Positions 54,572 through 64,000 are shown, numbered from the stretch's first letter. The stretch is 64,000 nt of DNA from Granulicella aggregans (GCF_014203275.1 NZ_JACHIP010000009.1:54154-118153); one strand, 5' to 3'. Made by a program: numbers and translations. Notes: generated by a model not told the origin, from the sequence alone.

Positions 54572-56198
54572 ATGGTGACTGAGATCTCGGATAGCTCCAC
54601 AAACATCAAATTAGTTCATCAGGTCTCCCCCGGCATCAACCCCTGGGTGGTTGCACTCACAGTAACGCTTGCAACCTTCATGGAACTGCTTGATACGTCC
54701 ATAGCGAACGTTTCTTTGCCTTATATCGCTGGCGGTCTCGGTCGTTCCTTCGATGAGGTGACATGGATATTGACCACGTATCTCGTTGCGAATGCAGTAG
54801 TCCTCCCGATGTCAGCTTGGCTTTCGCGCGTATTCGGTCGGAAGAACTACTACATGGCATGCGTATTTCTCTTCACCGTTACTTCCTTTCTGTGCGGGAT
54901 CGCGCCGAGTCTACAGGTGATCCTTATCGCGCGCGTGCTTCAAGGCATAGGGGGAGGGGGTCTCGCCCCTGTCGAGCAGGCCATCCTAGTCGACGCATTC
55001 GAGCCTGCTAAGCGGGCTTCGGCTTTTGCGCTTTACACCGTAGCAATCGTGACAGCACCAGCGATAGGACCGGTGCTGGGGGGATACATCACAGACAACT
55101 TCAGTTGGCGTTGGGTGTTCTTTATCAACATTCCGGTCGGCATCTTGTCGCTCATTTTGACGAATCGATTCGTACACGACCCCCCCCGCCTTCATCAAAG
55201 AGCGCGCTTCAGTTCGGGTCAATGGAAAGCTGCGGGTGGACGGAATCGGAATTGCTCTGGTCGGCATTGGTTCTGCCGCTCTGGAAGTGTTGTTGGACCG
55301 CGGCCAGATCGATGACTGGTTCGGCTCAACGACCATACGTTGGTGCACGGTTATAGCGGTTGTATGTCTCAGTGCCGCTGTGTATTGGGAACTGCACACT
55401 CCGGACCCGATTATCAACCTTAGGCTCCTGAAGGTACGTAACTTCGCGATCGCGAACGTCTTCTACTTCGTTTTCGGGGTCGGGCTGTTCGCCTCCACCA
55501 CAATGATTCCTCAGATACTGCAGTCACTTTTCGGATATCGAGCGATCGACGCTGGACTTGTTCTTGCCCCGGGGGCGCTGGTCATAACGTTGTTGGCTCC
55601 CCTTGGCGCTCAATTGGTTCAGCGTAAGATCATCCAGCCCCGAATCTTGTTGTTTGGCGCAGTGATGGTGGTCGGTATTTTCTTCCTGCATTACGGCCGG
55701 ATGACCCTTGACACTGATTTTCAACATTGGGCGCTTGCCAGGTCTCTCCAGGGTTTTGGCTACGCCTTCTTCTTTGTTCCTCTTTCTGTTCTAGCCTATT
55801 CACAACTGGCGCCCGAGGATAACAATAAGGCGTCTTCCCTCACTAATTTCTTCCGGAATTGGGGAGGCAGCTTTGGAATTGCGCTGGTCACGATCATGAG
55901 CGACAGACGGGCTAGCTTTCATCAGTCGGTTGTCGGTGCAAACCAGACGGCATCGACGGTGCCCTTCCAAGCCTCGGTGAAGCAGATAGTTGCTTATCTC
56001 CAGATACACGGGTTCTCCCATGCGGACGCCATCCATGCCGCGACCGGTCGTATTTACGAACAGCTCCAAGTCCAGACCAGATTCCTGGCCTTCATGGATT
56101 GCTTTTACATTTTGGGTGTTGGAACGTTGATTGCTGCACCTCTGGTCTTGCTCACAAAGGGATTTCAGATCGGCTCAAGAGCGCCTGGCGGACACTAG
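54572..56198 (+). pseudogene. DHA2/EmrB-type MFS transporter, frameshifted in a C8 tract
   Basis: The N-terminal half (ATFMELLDTSIANVSLPYIA, SAWLSRVFGRKNYYMACVF) covers helices 1-6 of an EmrB-like pump. At 55180-55187 there are eight consecutive C residues; removing one restores RFVHDPPAFIKERASVRVNG and joins the second half (IGIALVGIGSAALEVLLDRG) to 56198, a protein of about 541 residues. As read, translation ends at 55315 after unrelated residues. A homopolymer slip like this can be phase variation, a fixed mutation or a sequencing error. Confidence 0.8.
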
Positions 56199-56214
56199 AA
56201 GCGGTCTCATAAAT
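56195..56214. repeat. Repeated 20-base motif, possible element end
   Basis: A sequence CTAGAA followed by GCGGTCTCATAAAT occurs here and, with two changes, at 63906-63925 just outside the IS5 element. The copy here starts at the end of the MFS gene. It may be the end of a past insertion; the region 56215-56660 before the second propeller kinase holds no recognised gene and should include its promoter. Confidence 0.4.
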
Positions 56215-56660
56215 GTCTGATTAGCATATGCATACAAGCGAGTTGGACGAATCCGAGGAAGTTTGTGGGACACCGGAACAATCCGGCGCTCTCGCAGCGC
56301 CCAAGAGCCCCGGCGGCGGCGGACTACTTCTAACCCAATGCCAAGCCAGTTGACAGAGGTCTATGTTCTCTTGTGCTTCGGGATTCAAAACACGTTTCGC
56401 CGTGAATGCGTGAATACCAACGGTGCCTGGATTTCACAGATGCTCAGCATTTCGGAAAGCTGCGTTACACTAACATGAATATCGGTTGCAAAGCTCGGGA
56501 TGACCAACCGGCACCTCGACGGCCGATGTGTCCTCTCGGGCTTTAAGGGCTTTGAAGCGAAACAGTGACTCAGGTTGTGATCGAATTCTCAGTTGAGACC
56601 TCCTCACGCGCTTGTTACGCACCACATTCGACGTGGTTTTCGCCCTGAAGGGAACATCTA

Positions 56661-59600
56661 TTGAGACCAGACCCACACTTCGTCGCGCCTGTGAGGAGAG
56701 CGGCGCGGATCTGGAGGCTGCTCGGAGCAGGTCAAGGTACTGCTTGGATCCTTTCTTTGTCTCCCGCCGGAAGTAAGCTCGACTCCTTAATCGCTGCTTG
56801 TGGTCCGGTAGTGGCATTGTTTATATTCTCTTGCGCCCTCTGCGCGGCGGAGCCAGGCAAGCCGGATCATTATCCAGCTCATACGCTCCCGGTTGCGCAG
56901 GCCGGTGTGAATGAGCAGACTATACAGTTGCCGATTATTGAAGGGAGGGAAATTCGATTTTCCCGGCTATCCGCCGCCCAGGGCCTATCTCAAGTCAGAG
57001 TCTCGAATATCATCCAGGACGATAGAGGTTTCATGTGGTTTGGGACGCAGGACGGTCTAAATCGCTACGATGGTTACAAGTTTAAGGTCTTCAGGCACGA
57101 TAACGCGCATCCGGACAGTTTGAGCGGGGTCTACATCTATTCCTTATTCAAGGACCGCTCTGGCACCATTTGGGTTGGATCGGATCAATATCTTGATCGA
57201 TTCGACGCTCTCACCGAAACATTCACTCACTACCGAATTGACGCGCAAGATTCGAGCGGTTCAGCGACTGCCATCAATCAGATCAGTCAAGACGACTCCG
57301 GCATGCTTTGGTTATCTACAGGTAGCGGTCTGTACAAGTTAGATCCTACGAGCGGGCTGATTAGCCATTATCGCCATGTTCCGAATGACCCATCTAGCCT
57401 CGGTGACAACGATATAAAAACGACTGGCGAAGACCGGGCGGGCACCTTCTGGGTCGGGACTGGTAGAAGTCTTGACGAATTCGATCGTATAAGCGGGAAG
57501 GTGAAAAGGCATATTCCTCTCGGCGATTCCGGGATGGGAACCTATTTCCACGAAGATAGATTCGGTGTGTTTTGGATCATCTACGGCGAAGATGGCGTTA
57601 TAGCGACATTTGATCGGAAAACGAACACGCTGACTCGGTATGAGTTGACACCGGAGAGCGGTGCGGCCAAAGTAAGAAACCCGGCCTATACGATGCTCGA
57701 GGATCACCAAGGAACAATGTGGTTTGGAACAGGCGCCACAGGCTTGCTGAGATTTGACCGCGAACGCAGGCAATTCATAAGCAACAATAATCGCCCTGGC
57801 GATAGCGAGAGCCTAGCAGATACGCGGGTAATAACTCTATTCGAGGATAGCGAAGAGAATATCTGGGCCGGCTTGCATCAGGCAGAACCCAATTTTTTCG
57901 AAAGCAAGTCGCCGCCGTTCGAAAGCTTCACGCATGGCACCGGAACTCACAATGGCTTGGGAGGAGCTTTGATTGGTGCTCTCTACGAGGATCGGCAGGG
58001 CGTTTTGTGGGTAGCTACAGAAAGTCTAGTGAAGCGCATCGTACGCAAGACCGGCCGCTCCTCTACCTTCAGGCAGCTCCGTAACTACGAAGTCCTCTCG
58101 ATCATCGAGGAAGGCTCGGACACTTTGTGGTTTGGAACTGGTGGTCAGGGGCTCATGCGTTACAACCGTAGGACTGGTCGGATACGCACCTACCGTAACG
58201 ATCCAACTGATTCCACCTCATTGTGCAGCGATCTTATCGAGCGCCTACTTATCGATCATCGTGGCAATCTTTGGGCGGCAACCTGGGATGGTCTTTGCCG
58301 CTTCGATGCAACGAGCCAGCACTTTATTACATACAAACCGGATCTAAACACGCGTGGCTTGAATTATTACGCTATCGCTGAAGCGGAAAATGGCAGCCTG
58401 TGGCTTGGCAGCAATCTGGGATTGCTGAGTTTTGACCCAGGTAGTGGCCGTTTCAAGATTTATCACCATAATTCGGATGATCCCCAAAGTCTCAGTGACA
58501 ACCGGGTCAACGCTGTATTCTTTGATCACCTAGGACAGATGTGGATTGGCACACAAAATGGTTTAGATAAATTCAATCCAGAAATTCACACGTTTGCTGC
58601 CTATGGTGAACGGCAGGGGATGGCTGGAAATGTTGTGAGTTGTATCCTGGAAGACACGCGCGGTCGTCTTTGGGAAAGCACCAATAAAGGTGTGTCGAGC
58701 TTTGACCCACCCACAGAACAATTCAACAACTACACCACCGCTGACGGTCTTCCTGGCCCTGATCTCACTGGATGGGGTGCATGTTACAAGAGCGCGGCGG
58801 GAGAGATGTTTTTTGGAGGCTTCAGCGGTGCGGCTGCCTTTTACCCAAGCCGGGTCCACGATACAGTTCAAGTCCCGAATATTGTTCTGACGGATTTTCG
58901 GCTAGCTGGCGCAGAAGTCCCAATAGGCAATAAGTCGCCGCTTAGAGAGTCAATCACGGATACGAATTACATAACCCTCACGAGCAGGCAGAACATCTTC
59001 TCATTCGAGTTTTCTGCTCTCAGCTACTTTAACTCAGAAACCACTCGTTATCGCTATAAGCTAGAAGGGCTTGATATTAAGTGGAATGAAGTCGATAGCA
59101 CACAACGAATTGCGAGCTACACGACTTTGCCTAAGGGTGACTACACCTTGCGCGTACAGGGTGCGTCGAGCAGGGGGCCTTGGAATGAGCCCGGCGTTTC
59201 GCTCCACGTTCACATACTGCCGCCGTGGTGGGATACCTGGTGGTTCAAGACAACTTATGTGGCAAGCATCACGCTATGTTTATGGTTCGGATACCGCTTT
59301 CGATTGCAAGAAGTCACGCGGCAGCACAATCTCCGTCTTCAGGAGCGACTCAGGGAACGCAGTCGGATAGCGCGCGAACTGCACGATACTCTCTTGCAAG
59401 GGTTCCAAGGGCTAATGCTACAGTTCCAAAATGTGCTCAACACTCTGCAGCATGATGAGCCTATCTACAGGAGAATCGAACACGTTATGGGGCGCGCCGA
59501 TGACGTTTTGTTGGAAGGGCGCCAGAGCACTAGCGGTCTCCGCGATGAGGGCAGGAACGACGGCGATCTTTCGGAACTTCTAATGCACTACGGCGAGCAG

Positions 59601-60023
59601 CTTGCGGAAGATCATACCGTCCCTTTCAGCTTCTTCTTAATTGGCGAGGCGCGGTATATAGACCCGGCGATGTTGAGGGAAATTTATTGTATAGGGCGCG
59701 AAGCCATACGGAATGCGTTCCAACATTCGCGTGCGGCAAAGATAGAGGCAGAATTGTCATACGAACGGACTGTTGTGACGCTAACTGTTCGTGACAATGG
59801 CATCGGTATCGAGCCTCACGTGTTGGCTGCAGGACTTAATGGGCATTGGGGTGTTTCTGGTATGCGTGAGCGCGCTGAAGCTATAGGCGGACAATTGAGT
59901 GTATGGAGTGGCCTAGGTTCCGGTACGGAAATTACTCTGACGGCACCGCTAAGCGCGATTGATTCCCCTTTTAAATGGGACTCACTGTGGCGTCGCATAG
60001 GCGTCTTGGGAAGAAAGGTCTGA
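56661..60023 (+). CDS. Two-component propeller sensor histidine kinase (second copy)
   Basis: 1120 residues from a TTG (GAAGGGA upstream). After a signal-like hydrophobic stretch near 55 come many propeller repeats (RGFMWFGTQDGLNRYDG, GTIWVGSDQYLDRFD, GLCRFDA), a Y_Y_Y domain (TRYRYKLEGLDIKWNE), one transmembrane helix near 870, a HisKA_3 domain with H908 in RIARELHDTLLQGFQG and an ATPase domain (GREAIRNAFQHS, RDNGIGIEPHVL, GVSGMRERAEAIGG). It matches the kinase at 17360 in architecture. Likely partner: the NarL-type regulator at 61595. Confidence 0.9.
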   Translation: MRPDPHFVAPVRRAARIWRLLGAGQGTAWILSLSPAGSKLDSLIAACGPVVALFIFSCALCAAEPGKPDHYPAHTLPVAQAGVNEQTIQLPIIEGREIRFSRLSAAQGLSQVRVSNIIQDDRGFMWFGTQDGLNRYDGYKFKVFRHDNAHPDSLSGVYIYSLFKDRSGTIWVGSDQYLDRFDALTETFTHYRIDAQDSSGSATAINQISQDDSGMLWLSTGSGLYKLDPTSGLISHYRHVPNDPSSLGDNDIKTTGEDRAGTFWVGTGRSLDEFDRISGKVKRHIPLGDSGMGTYFHEDRFGVFWIIYGEDGVIATFDRKTNTLTRYELTPESGAAKVRNPAYTMLEDHQGTMWFGTGATGLLRFDRERRQFISNNNRPGDSESLADTRVITLFEDSEENIWAGLHQAEPNFFESKSPPFESFTHGTGTHNGLGGALIGALYEDRQGVLWVATESLVKRIVRKTGRSSTFRQLRNYEVLSIIEEGSDTLWFGTGGQGLMRYNRRTGRIRTYRNDPTDSTSLCSDLIERLLIDHRGNLWAATWDGLCRFDATSQHFITYKPDLNTRGLNYYAIAEAENGSLWLGSNLGLLSFDPGSGRFKIYHHNSDDPQSLSDNRVNAVFFDHLGQMWIGTQNGLDKFNPEIHTFAAYGERQGMAGNVVSCILEDTRGRLWESTNKGVSSFDPPTEQFNNYTTADGLPGPDLTGWGACYKSAAGEMFFGGFSGAAAFYPSRVHDTVQVPNIVLTDFRLAGAEVPIGNKSPLRESITDTNYITLTSRQNIFSFEFSALSYFNSETTRYRYKLEGLDIKWNEVDSTQRIASYTTLPKGDYTLRVQGASSRGPWNEPGVSLHVHILPPWWDTWWFKTTYVASITLCLWFGYRFRLQEVTRQHNLRLQERLRERSRIARELHDTLLQGFQGLMLQFQNVLNTLQHDEPIYRRIEHVMGRADDVLLEGRQSTSGLRDEGRNDGDLSELLMHYGEQLAEDHTVPFSFFLIGEARYIDPAMLREIYCIGREAIRNAFQHSRAAKIEAELSYERTVVTLTVRDNGIGIEPHVLAAGLNGHWGVSGMRERAEAIGGQLSVWSGLGSGTEITLTAPLSAIDSPFKWDSLWRRIGVLGRKV

Positions 60024-60284
60024 CCTGCCATTCACGGCCATTTCGAGGAACATATGCGGAAGCGGATAAAGTGACTTCATGTCGTCCGAGCCAGTTCCGG
60101 ATTGTAGGGCGAATCGGGTGAAGTAACGAGATTAGATAGTGGGTTCGTCGCATCGACTCGTGATATCTATCTCTAGTCAGGTCACTGCCCGTCTCTGGAT
60201 CGGCGGGGTTGATCATAAAAGATCCCGGCCTTTGTTCAAGAGGTGTGCAGATTGCGATGATATGAATGGTGATGGTGCGTGTCC

Positions 60285-60885
60285 CAGGCTGCTCGAAGGC
60301 CCTGCGCCATCAACCGGGACTGATGCCCATGAGTGTTAAGAAGGCTCGATTGAAGCAGGCTTGGTCCGAGAAGCCAGTACAACAGGCCACCTCGACGAGA
60401 GGCTCGTCTGAATTCACGAGCAGGTTTTTTGCTTCTTCGACTCGCTGGGCCAGAATCTACCGATGAGCGGGCATTCCGAAAGGGTCCTTAAAGGACCGAG
60501 CGAAGTGGCTGACCGAGGGTCGAGACTCTTTCGCCCAAGCTGTGAGACTTAGTGGCTCGTTGATATTGTTGCCGAGCAGTTCAACCGTCCGTCGCGTCTG
60601 CCAGGAGGATAACCCGCCGCGGCTTATCATGCAGCTAGGACTGCATCCATGAATAAGGACAAGCTGAGCGCAGAAGAGCTTCACGAAGTATTCCATGAAG
60701 AATGAAGGCACGAGTTCTGGAAAGTTGAGCGAAGGCAAGATCAGCTGTGTGAGTCGAACAAAGACAGGGCACTGATAGGTCTTTGACTCCCCTTTCACGA
60801 GAATCCGGTCATACCCGTGTCTATCGGTGTATTCGTTGAGCGTATGGAACGGAAGACGATATTCATTGGCAATTCCATCCCTAAC
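60285..60885 (-). pseudogene. AraC-family regulator remnant
   Basis: A decayed paralog of the AraC gene at 31337. Across frames it reads YRLPFHTLNEYTDRHGYDRI, then LTAWAKESRPSVSHFARSFK from the first helix-turn-helix, and FSDQACFNRAFLTLMGISPG from the second. At least two nonsense changes break it: TAG at 60457-60459 where the paralog has Trp, and TGA at 60310-60312 where it has Arg in the closing RWRR. The 5' part is absent; homology begins right after the DoxX-like gene. Confidence 0.65.
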
Positions 60886-60888
60886 TTC

Positions 60889-61260
60889 CTAATGATCATC
60901 GTGGAATGTGATTCGCCGTCTTCCAAAGAACCGGGCGTCGCATGAGTAGGCCCCCGGACCAATGATCGCCAGCGCAACAGAGCAGAGAAGGCAGGTTGTG
61001 AGGATGCTCGCTTCAACAAAGTGGAGACGACAGATGCTTAGACCTTGAACGGCAGTGGCGAGAGAAGCCACGTAGGGCGTCCAAACGCCTATGCACAAAG
61101 CGAGTGCGATCGCAGCAATTGCGAATGCTGACCAAGTCGGGAACGCTATCGAAGAGAGTGCAAATCTAAGCCAGATCAAGGATCCGGCCACAGAGATTCG
61201 GAGCAAAATCAGGGCGAATCCTGGGAGACCAGCGGGAAACATCGTGAACATTCGCTGCAC
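60889..61260 (-). CDS. DoxX-like small membrane protein (second copy)
   Basis: 123 residues with four hydrophobic segments, GTG start, and the same landmarks as the copy at 14559: FTMFPAGLPGFALILLR at the N-terminus and GPGAYSCDARFFGRRR at the C-terminus. Like that copy it lies divergent to a NarL-type regulator. Probably an inner-membrane redox- or quinone-linked protein. Confidence 0.75.
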   Translation of the reverse strand: MQRMFTMFPAGLPGFALILLRISVAGSLIWLRFALSSIAFPTWSAFAIAAIALALCIGVWTPYVASLATAVQGLSICRLHFVEASILTTCLLCSVALAIIGPGAYSCDARFFGRRRITFHDDH

Positions 61261-61594
61261 AATATCGAGCTTACGCGCGTGGCGGAGGTGCGGCGACGCT
61301 GCAGGTCATGGCCTGGGATAGGAAATTTTGGGGGGTGCGCCACACAACACACGGTGTAACATTTCGAGATATGTCGGCTAGCGAATATGCGGGCCTCGAT
61401 AGAAAACCTTCTTTTGGGGAGCCGCCTTACCTGTGCCCGCGACAGTCAAGCATGATCTGCGTAATCCTGATCTTTGGGGAAGGGAACTTTTGGGCACCAG
61501 GCCCTCGCCAGGCCCTGATGCGGGTCATAATCCACGTGGTGCATGGGATGGGATCGCTCGTCTATGAAAAATTACAGACTAGCGAAGGATACCT

Positions 61595-62266
61595 ATGGCT
61601 TCCAACGGCTTATTGTCCTTCGGCGGGATTGGCATGACGCCCACTAGCAGCCGGATTCGCGTGCTGAGCGTCGACGATCACGCGATGATCCGGGAAGGTG
61701 TCGCTGGCGCAGTGAATGCTCAGCCCGACATGGAACTTGTTGGAGAGGCGAGGGACGGGCAAGAGGCTATCGAAGCCTATCGGCGTTACCATCCCGACAT
61801 TACGCTCCTTGATCTTCGGATGCCAATCATGAACGGCGCTGAAGCATTGAAGGTGATTCGAGGGGAGTTTCCTGGAGCACGAATCATCGTCCTTACGACG
61901 TATGATGGGGACGTCCAAGCCGTGCGGGCACTGCGGGCGGGAGCGCAGGGATATCTGCTGAAGAGCATGCTTCGAAAGGATTTGCTTGACACGATTCGCC
62001 TGGTCCACGCCGGCCGAAGGTGCATACCACCCGAGATCTCAGAACTTATGGCAAAGTATTTCGACCAGAGTTCGCTTACAGATCGGGAGACCGACGTCCT
62101 AAGACTAGTTGCCAGCGGGCATTCAAATAAGATCACCGCACAACGGCTGTCGATCTCTGAAGATACCGTCAAGAACCATATGAGCAGCATCCTCTCTAAA
62201 CTTGGGGCGAACGATCGCACTCACGCCGTGACCATCGCGCTCAAGCGAGGATTTCTTGAAGGCTAG
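61595..62266 (+). CDS. NarL/FixJ-type response regulator (second copy)
   Basis: 223 residues from the ATG at 61595 (GAAGGA upstream); a later ATG at 61634 would also work. The receiver has VLSVDDHAMIREGVAGAV, phosphoacceptor D73 in LLDLRMPIMNG and K near 120; the LuxR helix-turn-helix has TDRETDVLRLVASGHSNKIT and SEDTVKNHMSSILSKLGAND. The stump at 33889 is nearly identical in this part. Likely partner of the propeller kinase at 56661. Confidence 0.9.
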   Translation: MASNGLLSFGGIGMTPTSSRIRVLSVDDHAMIREGVAGAVNAQPDMELVGEARDGQEAIEAYRRYHPDITLLDLRMPIMNGAEALKVIRGEFPGARIIVLTTYDGDVQAVRALRAGAQGYLLKSMLRKDLLDTIRLVHAGRRCIPPEISELMAKYFDQSSLTDRETDVLRLVASGHSNKITAQRLSISEDTVKNHMSSILSKLGANDRTHAVTIALKRGFLEG

Positions 62267-62270
62267 CCGG

Positions 62271-62380
62271 CGGGGCTTTCCCTGGATCGCATCCATCATC
62301 CACCTCGTACCACTGGGGATGAAGCTTATTGGAGAAGGATTGAGCCTGTTCTCGTCATCGGGACACAGCAATACCTATTT
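62271..62380 (-). pseudogene. Short remnant of the exported protein found at 45770
   Basis: About 35 residues on the minus strand, including LCPDDENRLNPSP and TRWMMDAIQGKPRR, match VCVAGDENRIGSPP and MQWMMDAMQGKPKPG of the protein at 45770-46450. The flanks do not match and there is no start. The region 62381-62720 holds nothing else I can support. Confidence 0.5.
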
Positions 62381-62720
62381 CATCTCAACTCTTCGGGTTG
62401 ACGAGCCTTGAGGCTGGCTAGTGAGAGTTATCTGAAGACCAACTACTGAAAGGTCTGCGGCAGTCGTGGGTACGGGAGCGCCTCAAGTCTCCTCGGCATG
62501 ATTGCTTTTGCAGTTCCTCATCGGTTGTTCCGCACGCTTTCGACATCAGGAAGCCCCGGCCGCTAGGCGCTCGCCAAGAGTGTCAGCGAGCTGCATGATG
62601 AAGGCCTCATCCTGGGGCTTGATTGGGACATAGCCATATGGGAGCGTCTCAATGTCTGCTTCACAATCCGGAGCCTTGGATAGGCTCACATCCTGGTTGC
62701 ACGGTGCTAGACTTCCGATC

Positions 62721-62882
62721 ATGCCTCTCATACTCGTAGTCGTGATACTCATTCTGTTGTTTGGCGGTGGCGGATACTACGCAGGTCCCGGCGTCGGTTA
62801 CTACGGCGGTGGTGGGCTCAGCCTGATCCTGCTGATCGTGCTTCTTTACCTGATTTTCGGTCGAGGCCGCGGGCGAATCTAA
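62721..62882 (+). CDS. DUF3309-like small glycine-rich membrane protein
   Basis: 53 residues from the ATG at 62721: two hydrophobic helices (LILVVVILILLFGGGG and LSLILLIVLLYLIFG) flank a GYYAGPGVGYYGGGG turn. This matches the pattern of DUF3309-type small membrane proteins of unknown function. Standalone gene. Confidence 0.55.
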   Translation: MPLILVVVILILLFGGGGYYAGPGVGYYGGGGLSLILLIVLLYLIFGRGRGRI

Positions 62883-63010
62883 ACCATGGCCGCAATGAGA
62901 TTGCCGCGTCGAAGCGGTAATGAGAATCTGCGGCTTCAGGTCGGAAGCTACTTCTTCATTGGAACCGGGGGCAATCTCAGCAAGTCGAATAGACCTGACC
63001 ACTCTCTAGA

Positions 63011-63905
63011 GCCCGTTATGAACTTTTGTTGAGTAATTTTGTGAGTTGGGCGAGCATGATCCAAGCGAAGGCGAAGTAGTGGTATCCAGCGAGGGCTTGA
63101 TTGAGCCGTTCGTAGTCTCTGGCGAGTCTTCGGAAGCGAGCGGCCCATGCGAAGCTTCGTTCGACGACCCATCTTCTTGGCAGTAGCACGAAGCCGCGCT
63201 TTGCTTCGGTGTGTTTGACGACCTGCAGCTGGATGCCATGCTGGGCCGCCGCGTCGGCTGCAGTCTGTCCCGTGTAACCCTGATCGACATAGGCCAACTC
63301 AATGCTGCGTCCGGTGATCCGCTGGACCTCTTCGGCCAGCCGGTCGATCTGGGCGCGGTCCTGTTCGCTTGCTGCGGTCACATGCAAGGCAAGGAGATGA
63401 CCCAACGTATCGACCGCCGCATGCACCTTTGAGCCCTTGCGTCGCTTGGCGCCGTCATATCCGGCACGCGCTCCCGACTCCGGCGTCGACTGTAGCGTGC
63501 GGCTGTCCACGATCATCGCCGTTGGCTGTGGCTTGCGTCCGGCGAACTCGCGCAACAGAGAACGCACATCCTCCACCAGGATCTCGAAGACACCGGCCCG
63601 CATCCAGCGCCGTGTCTGCTGATACACCGCCGTCCACGGCGGCAGGTCGCCCGGCATGAAGCGCCACTGGTTGCCGGTGCGCACGAGGTAGCGAAGACCG
63701 TTGAACACCGCCCGCAACGAGTGCTCGCGCTGCGGTGCATCCTCCCGGCACAACGTCAGGTACGGGGCCACAAACGCCCACTCCTCGTCGCTCACATCGC
63801 TCGGATAGTTCGACCGATACTGCTTCTCCATCTCTCTATGCTCATAGAGAAAACAAGAGACACCCCAACCGTTTGCTCAACAGGAATAAAAGTTAACAAC
63901 AGCCT
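63011..63905 (-). mobile_element. Complete IS5-family insertion sequence
   Basis: An 895-base element with imperfect inverted ends (AGCCCGTTATGAACTTTT on the left, the complement of AGGCTGTTGTTAACTTTT on the right) and CTAG directly repeated on both sides (63007-63010 and 63906-63909), as expected for a CTAG target duplication. It carries one transposase gene. Confidence 0.75.
63016..63831 (-). CDS. IS5-family transposase
   Basis: 271 residues, full length. An N-terminal DUF4096-like region (YPSDVSDEEWAFVAPYLTL) precedes the DDE domain: D109 in MIVDSRTLQS, D183 in AYVDQGYTGQ and E224 in WVVERSFAWA followed by the RRLARDYERL segment. It catalyses cut-and-paste or copy-type movement of its own element. 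It is not closely related to the IS5-type fragment at 21577. Because it is intact it may still be active. Confidence 0.85.
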   Translation of the reverse strand: MEKQYRSNYPSDVSDEEWAFVAPYLTLCREDAPQREHSLRAVFNGLRYLVRTGNQWRFMPGDLPPWTAVYQQTRRWMRAGVFEILVEDVRSLLREFAGRKPQPTAMIVDSRTLQSTPESGARAGYDGAKRRKGSKVHAAVDTLGHLLALHVTAASEQDRAQIDRLAEEVQRITGRSIELAYVDQGYTGQTAADAAAQHGIQLQVVKHTEAKRGFVLLPRRWVVERSFAWAARFRRLARDYERLNQALAGYHYFAFAWIMLAQLTKLLNKSS

Positions 63906-63925
63906 CTAGAACCAGTCTCATAAAT
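63906..63925. repeat. Repeated motif beside the IS5 element
   Basis: CTAGAA followed by CCAGTCTCATAAAT, the second copy of the motif at 56195-56214. It begins inside the CTAG target copy of the IS5 element. The last 75 bases of the window carry no recognised gene. Confidence 0.4.
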
Positions 63926-64000
63926 ACCCAAGGGCTGTGATCTGTTGCATTCTGGAAATGCTCTGAGCGGCTCCGTGTTCGGCCATGACTGGACGTTGGG

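Noticed and set aside
62546..62752. 68-codon minus-strand frame near the DUF3309-like gene
   Set aside because: It overlaps that gene antisense and shows no recognisable domain; only its C-terminal part looks protein-like.
1..64000. CRISPR array, tRNA, rRNA, riboswitch or phage module
   Set aside because: No regularly spaced repeats, cloverleaf-like or rRNA sequence, known riboswitch core or phage structural genes were seen by eye.

Overview
The window looks like an accessory region of a soil Acidobacteriota chromosome, probably family Acidobacteriaceae (Granulicella, Terriglobus or Edaphobacter-like). I infer this from the style of the gene set: long beta-propeller histidine kinases, HGAWADGS-type alpha/beta hydrolases, NmrA-type oxidoreductases, EmrAB/TolC-like pumps and moderately high GC. 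No rRNA or tRNA gene was seen, so the assignment is soft.

Layout. 1-6008: signalling genes (GAF protein, PAS-GGDEF-EAL protein, PAS histidine kinase, Crp/Fnr regulator, receiver protein with a zinc-ribbon-like tail). 6427-14375: ten tightly packed minus-strand genes with two Old Yellow Enzyme ene-reductases, an SDR, a Gfo/Idh/MocA oxidoreductase, an NmrA-like protein, an alpha/beta hydrolase, two NTF2-fold proteins, a lipocalin-like protein and an unknown. 14559-20404: a DoxX-like protein, a NarL-type regulator, a secreted hydrolase and a 1014-residue propeller kinase. 20600-24809: debris, with a GlxA-type regulator joined to an IS5-type transposase piece and an IS66 piece, a frameshifted conserved gene and a UvrD-type helicase remnant, between a histone-like gene and a Cys-rich secreted protein. 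25027-35034: oxidoreductases and hydrolases mixed with TetR, AraC and HxlR regulators, several broken. 36399-40696: a coupled MFS-TolC-HlyD efflux operon with two frameshifts. 41230-56198: NmrA paralogs, an ECF-like sigma factor, two MFS pumps, hydrolases, a mercuric-reductase-like flavoprotein, DinB, a cNMP/glutaredoxin-like/thioredoxin-reductase-like protein and a carbonic anhydrase. 56661-62266: a second propeller kinase, DoxX-like protein and NarL regulator, mirroring 14559-20404. 63011-63905: a complete IS5-family element.

How it fits together. The recurring theme is sensing (two propeller kinase/NarL modules; TetR, AraC and HxlR regulators), chemical conversion (ene-reductases, SDRs, quinone-oxidoreductase-like and NmrA proteins, hydrolases) and export (three MFS systems). 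Together they suggest an island for handling reactive electrophiles or small aromatic/quinone-like compounds, or a small biosynthetic pathway; the substrate cannot be read from sequence.

A second theme is decay. At least eight genes carry single-base frameshifts and three carry in-frame stops, while the correct protein continues in another frame or past the stop. Either the region is eroding or the assembly has residual indel errors; the in-frame stops and transposon fragments argue that at least part of the decay is real.
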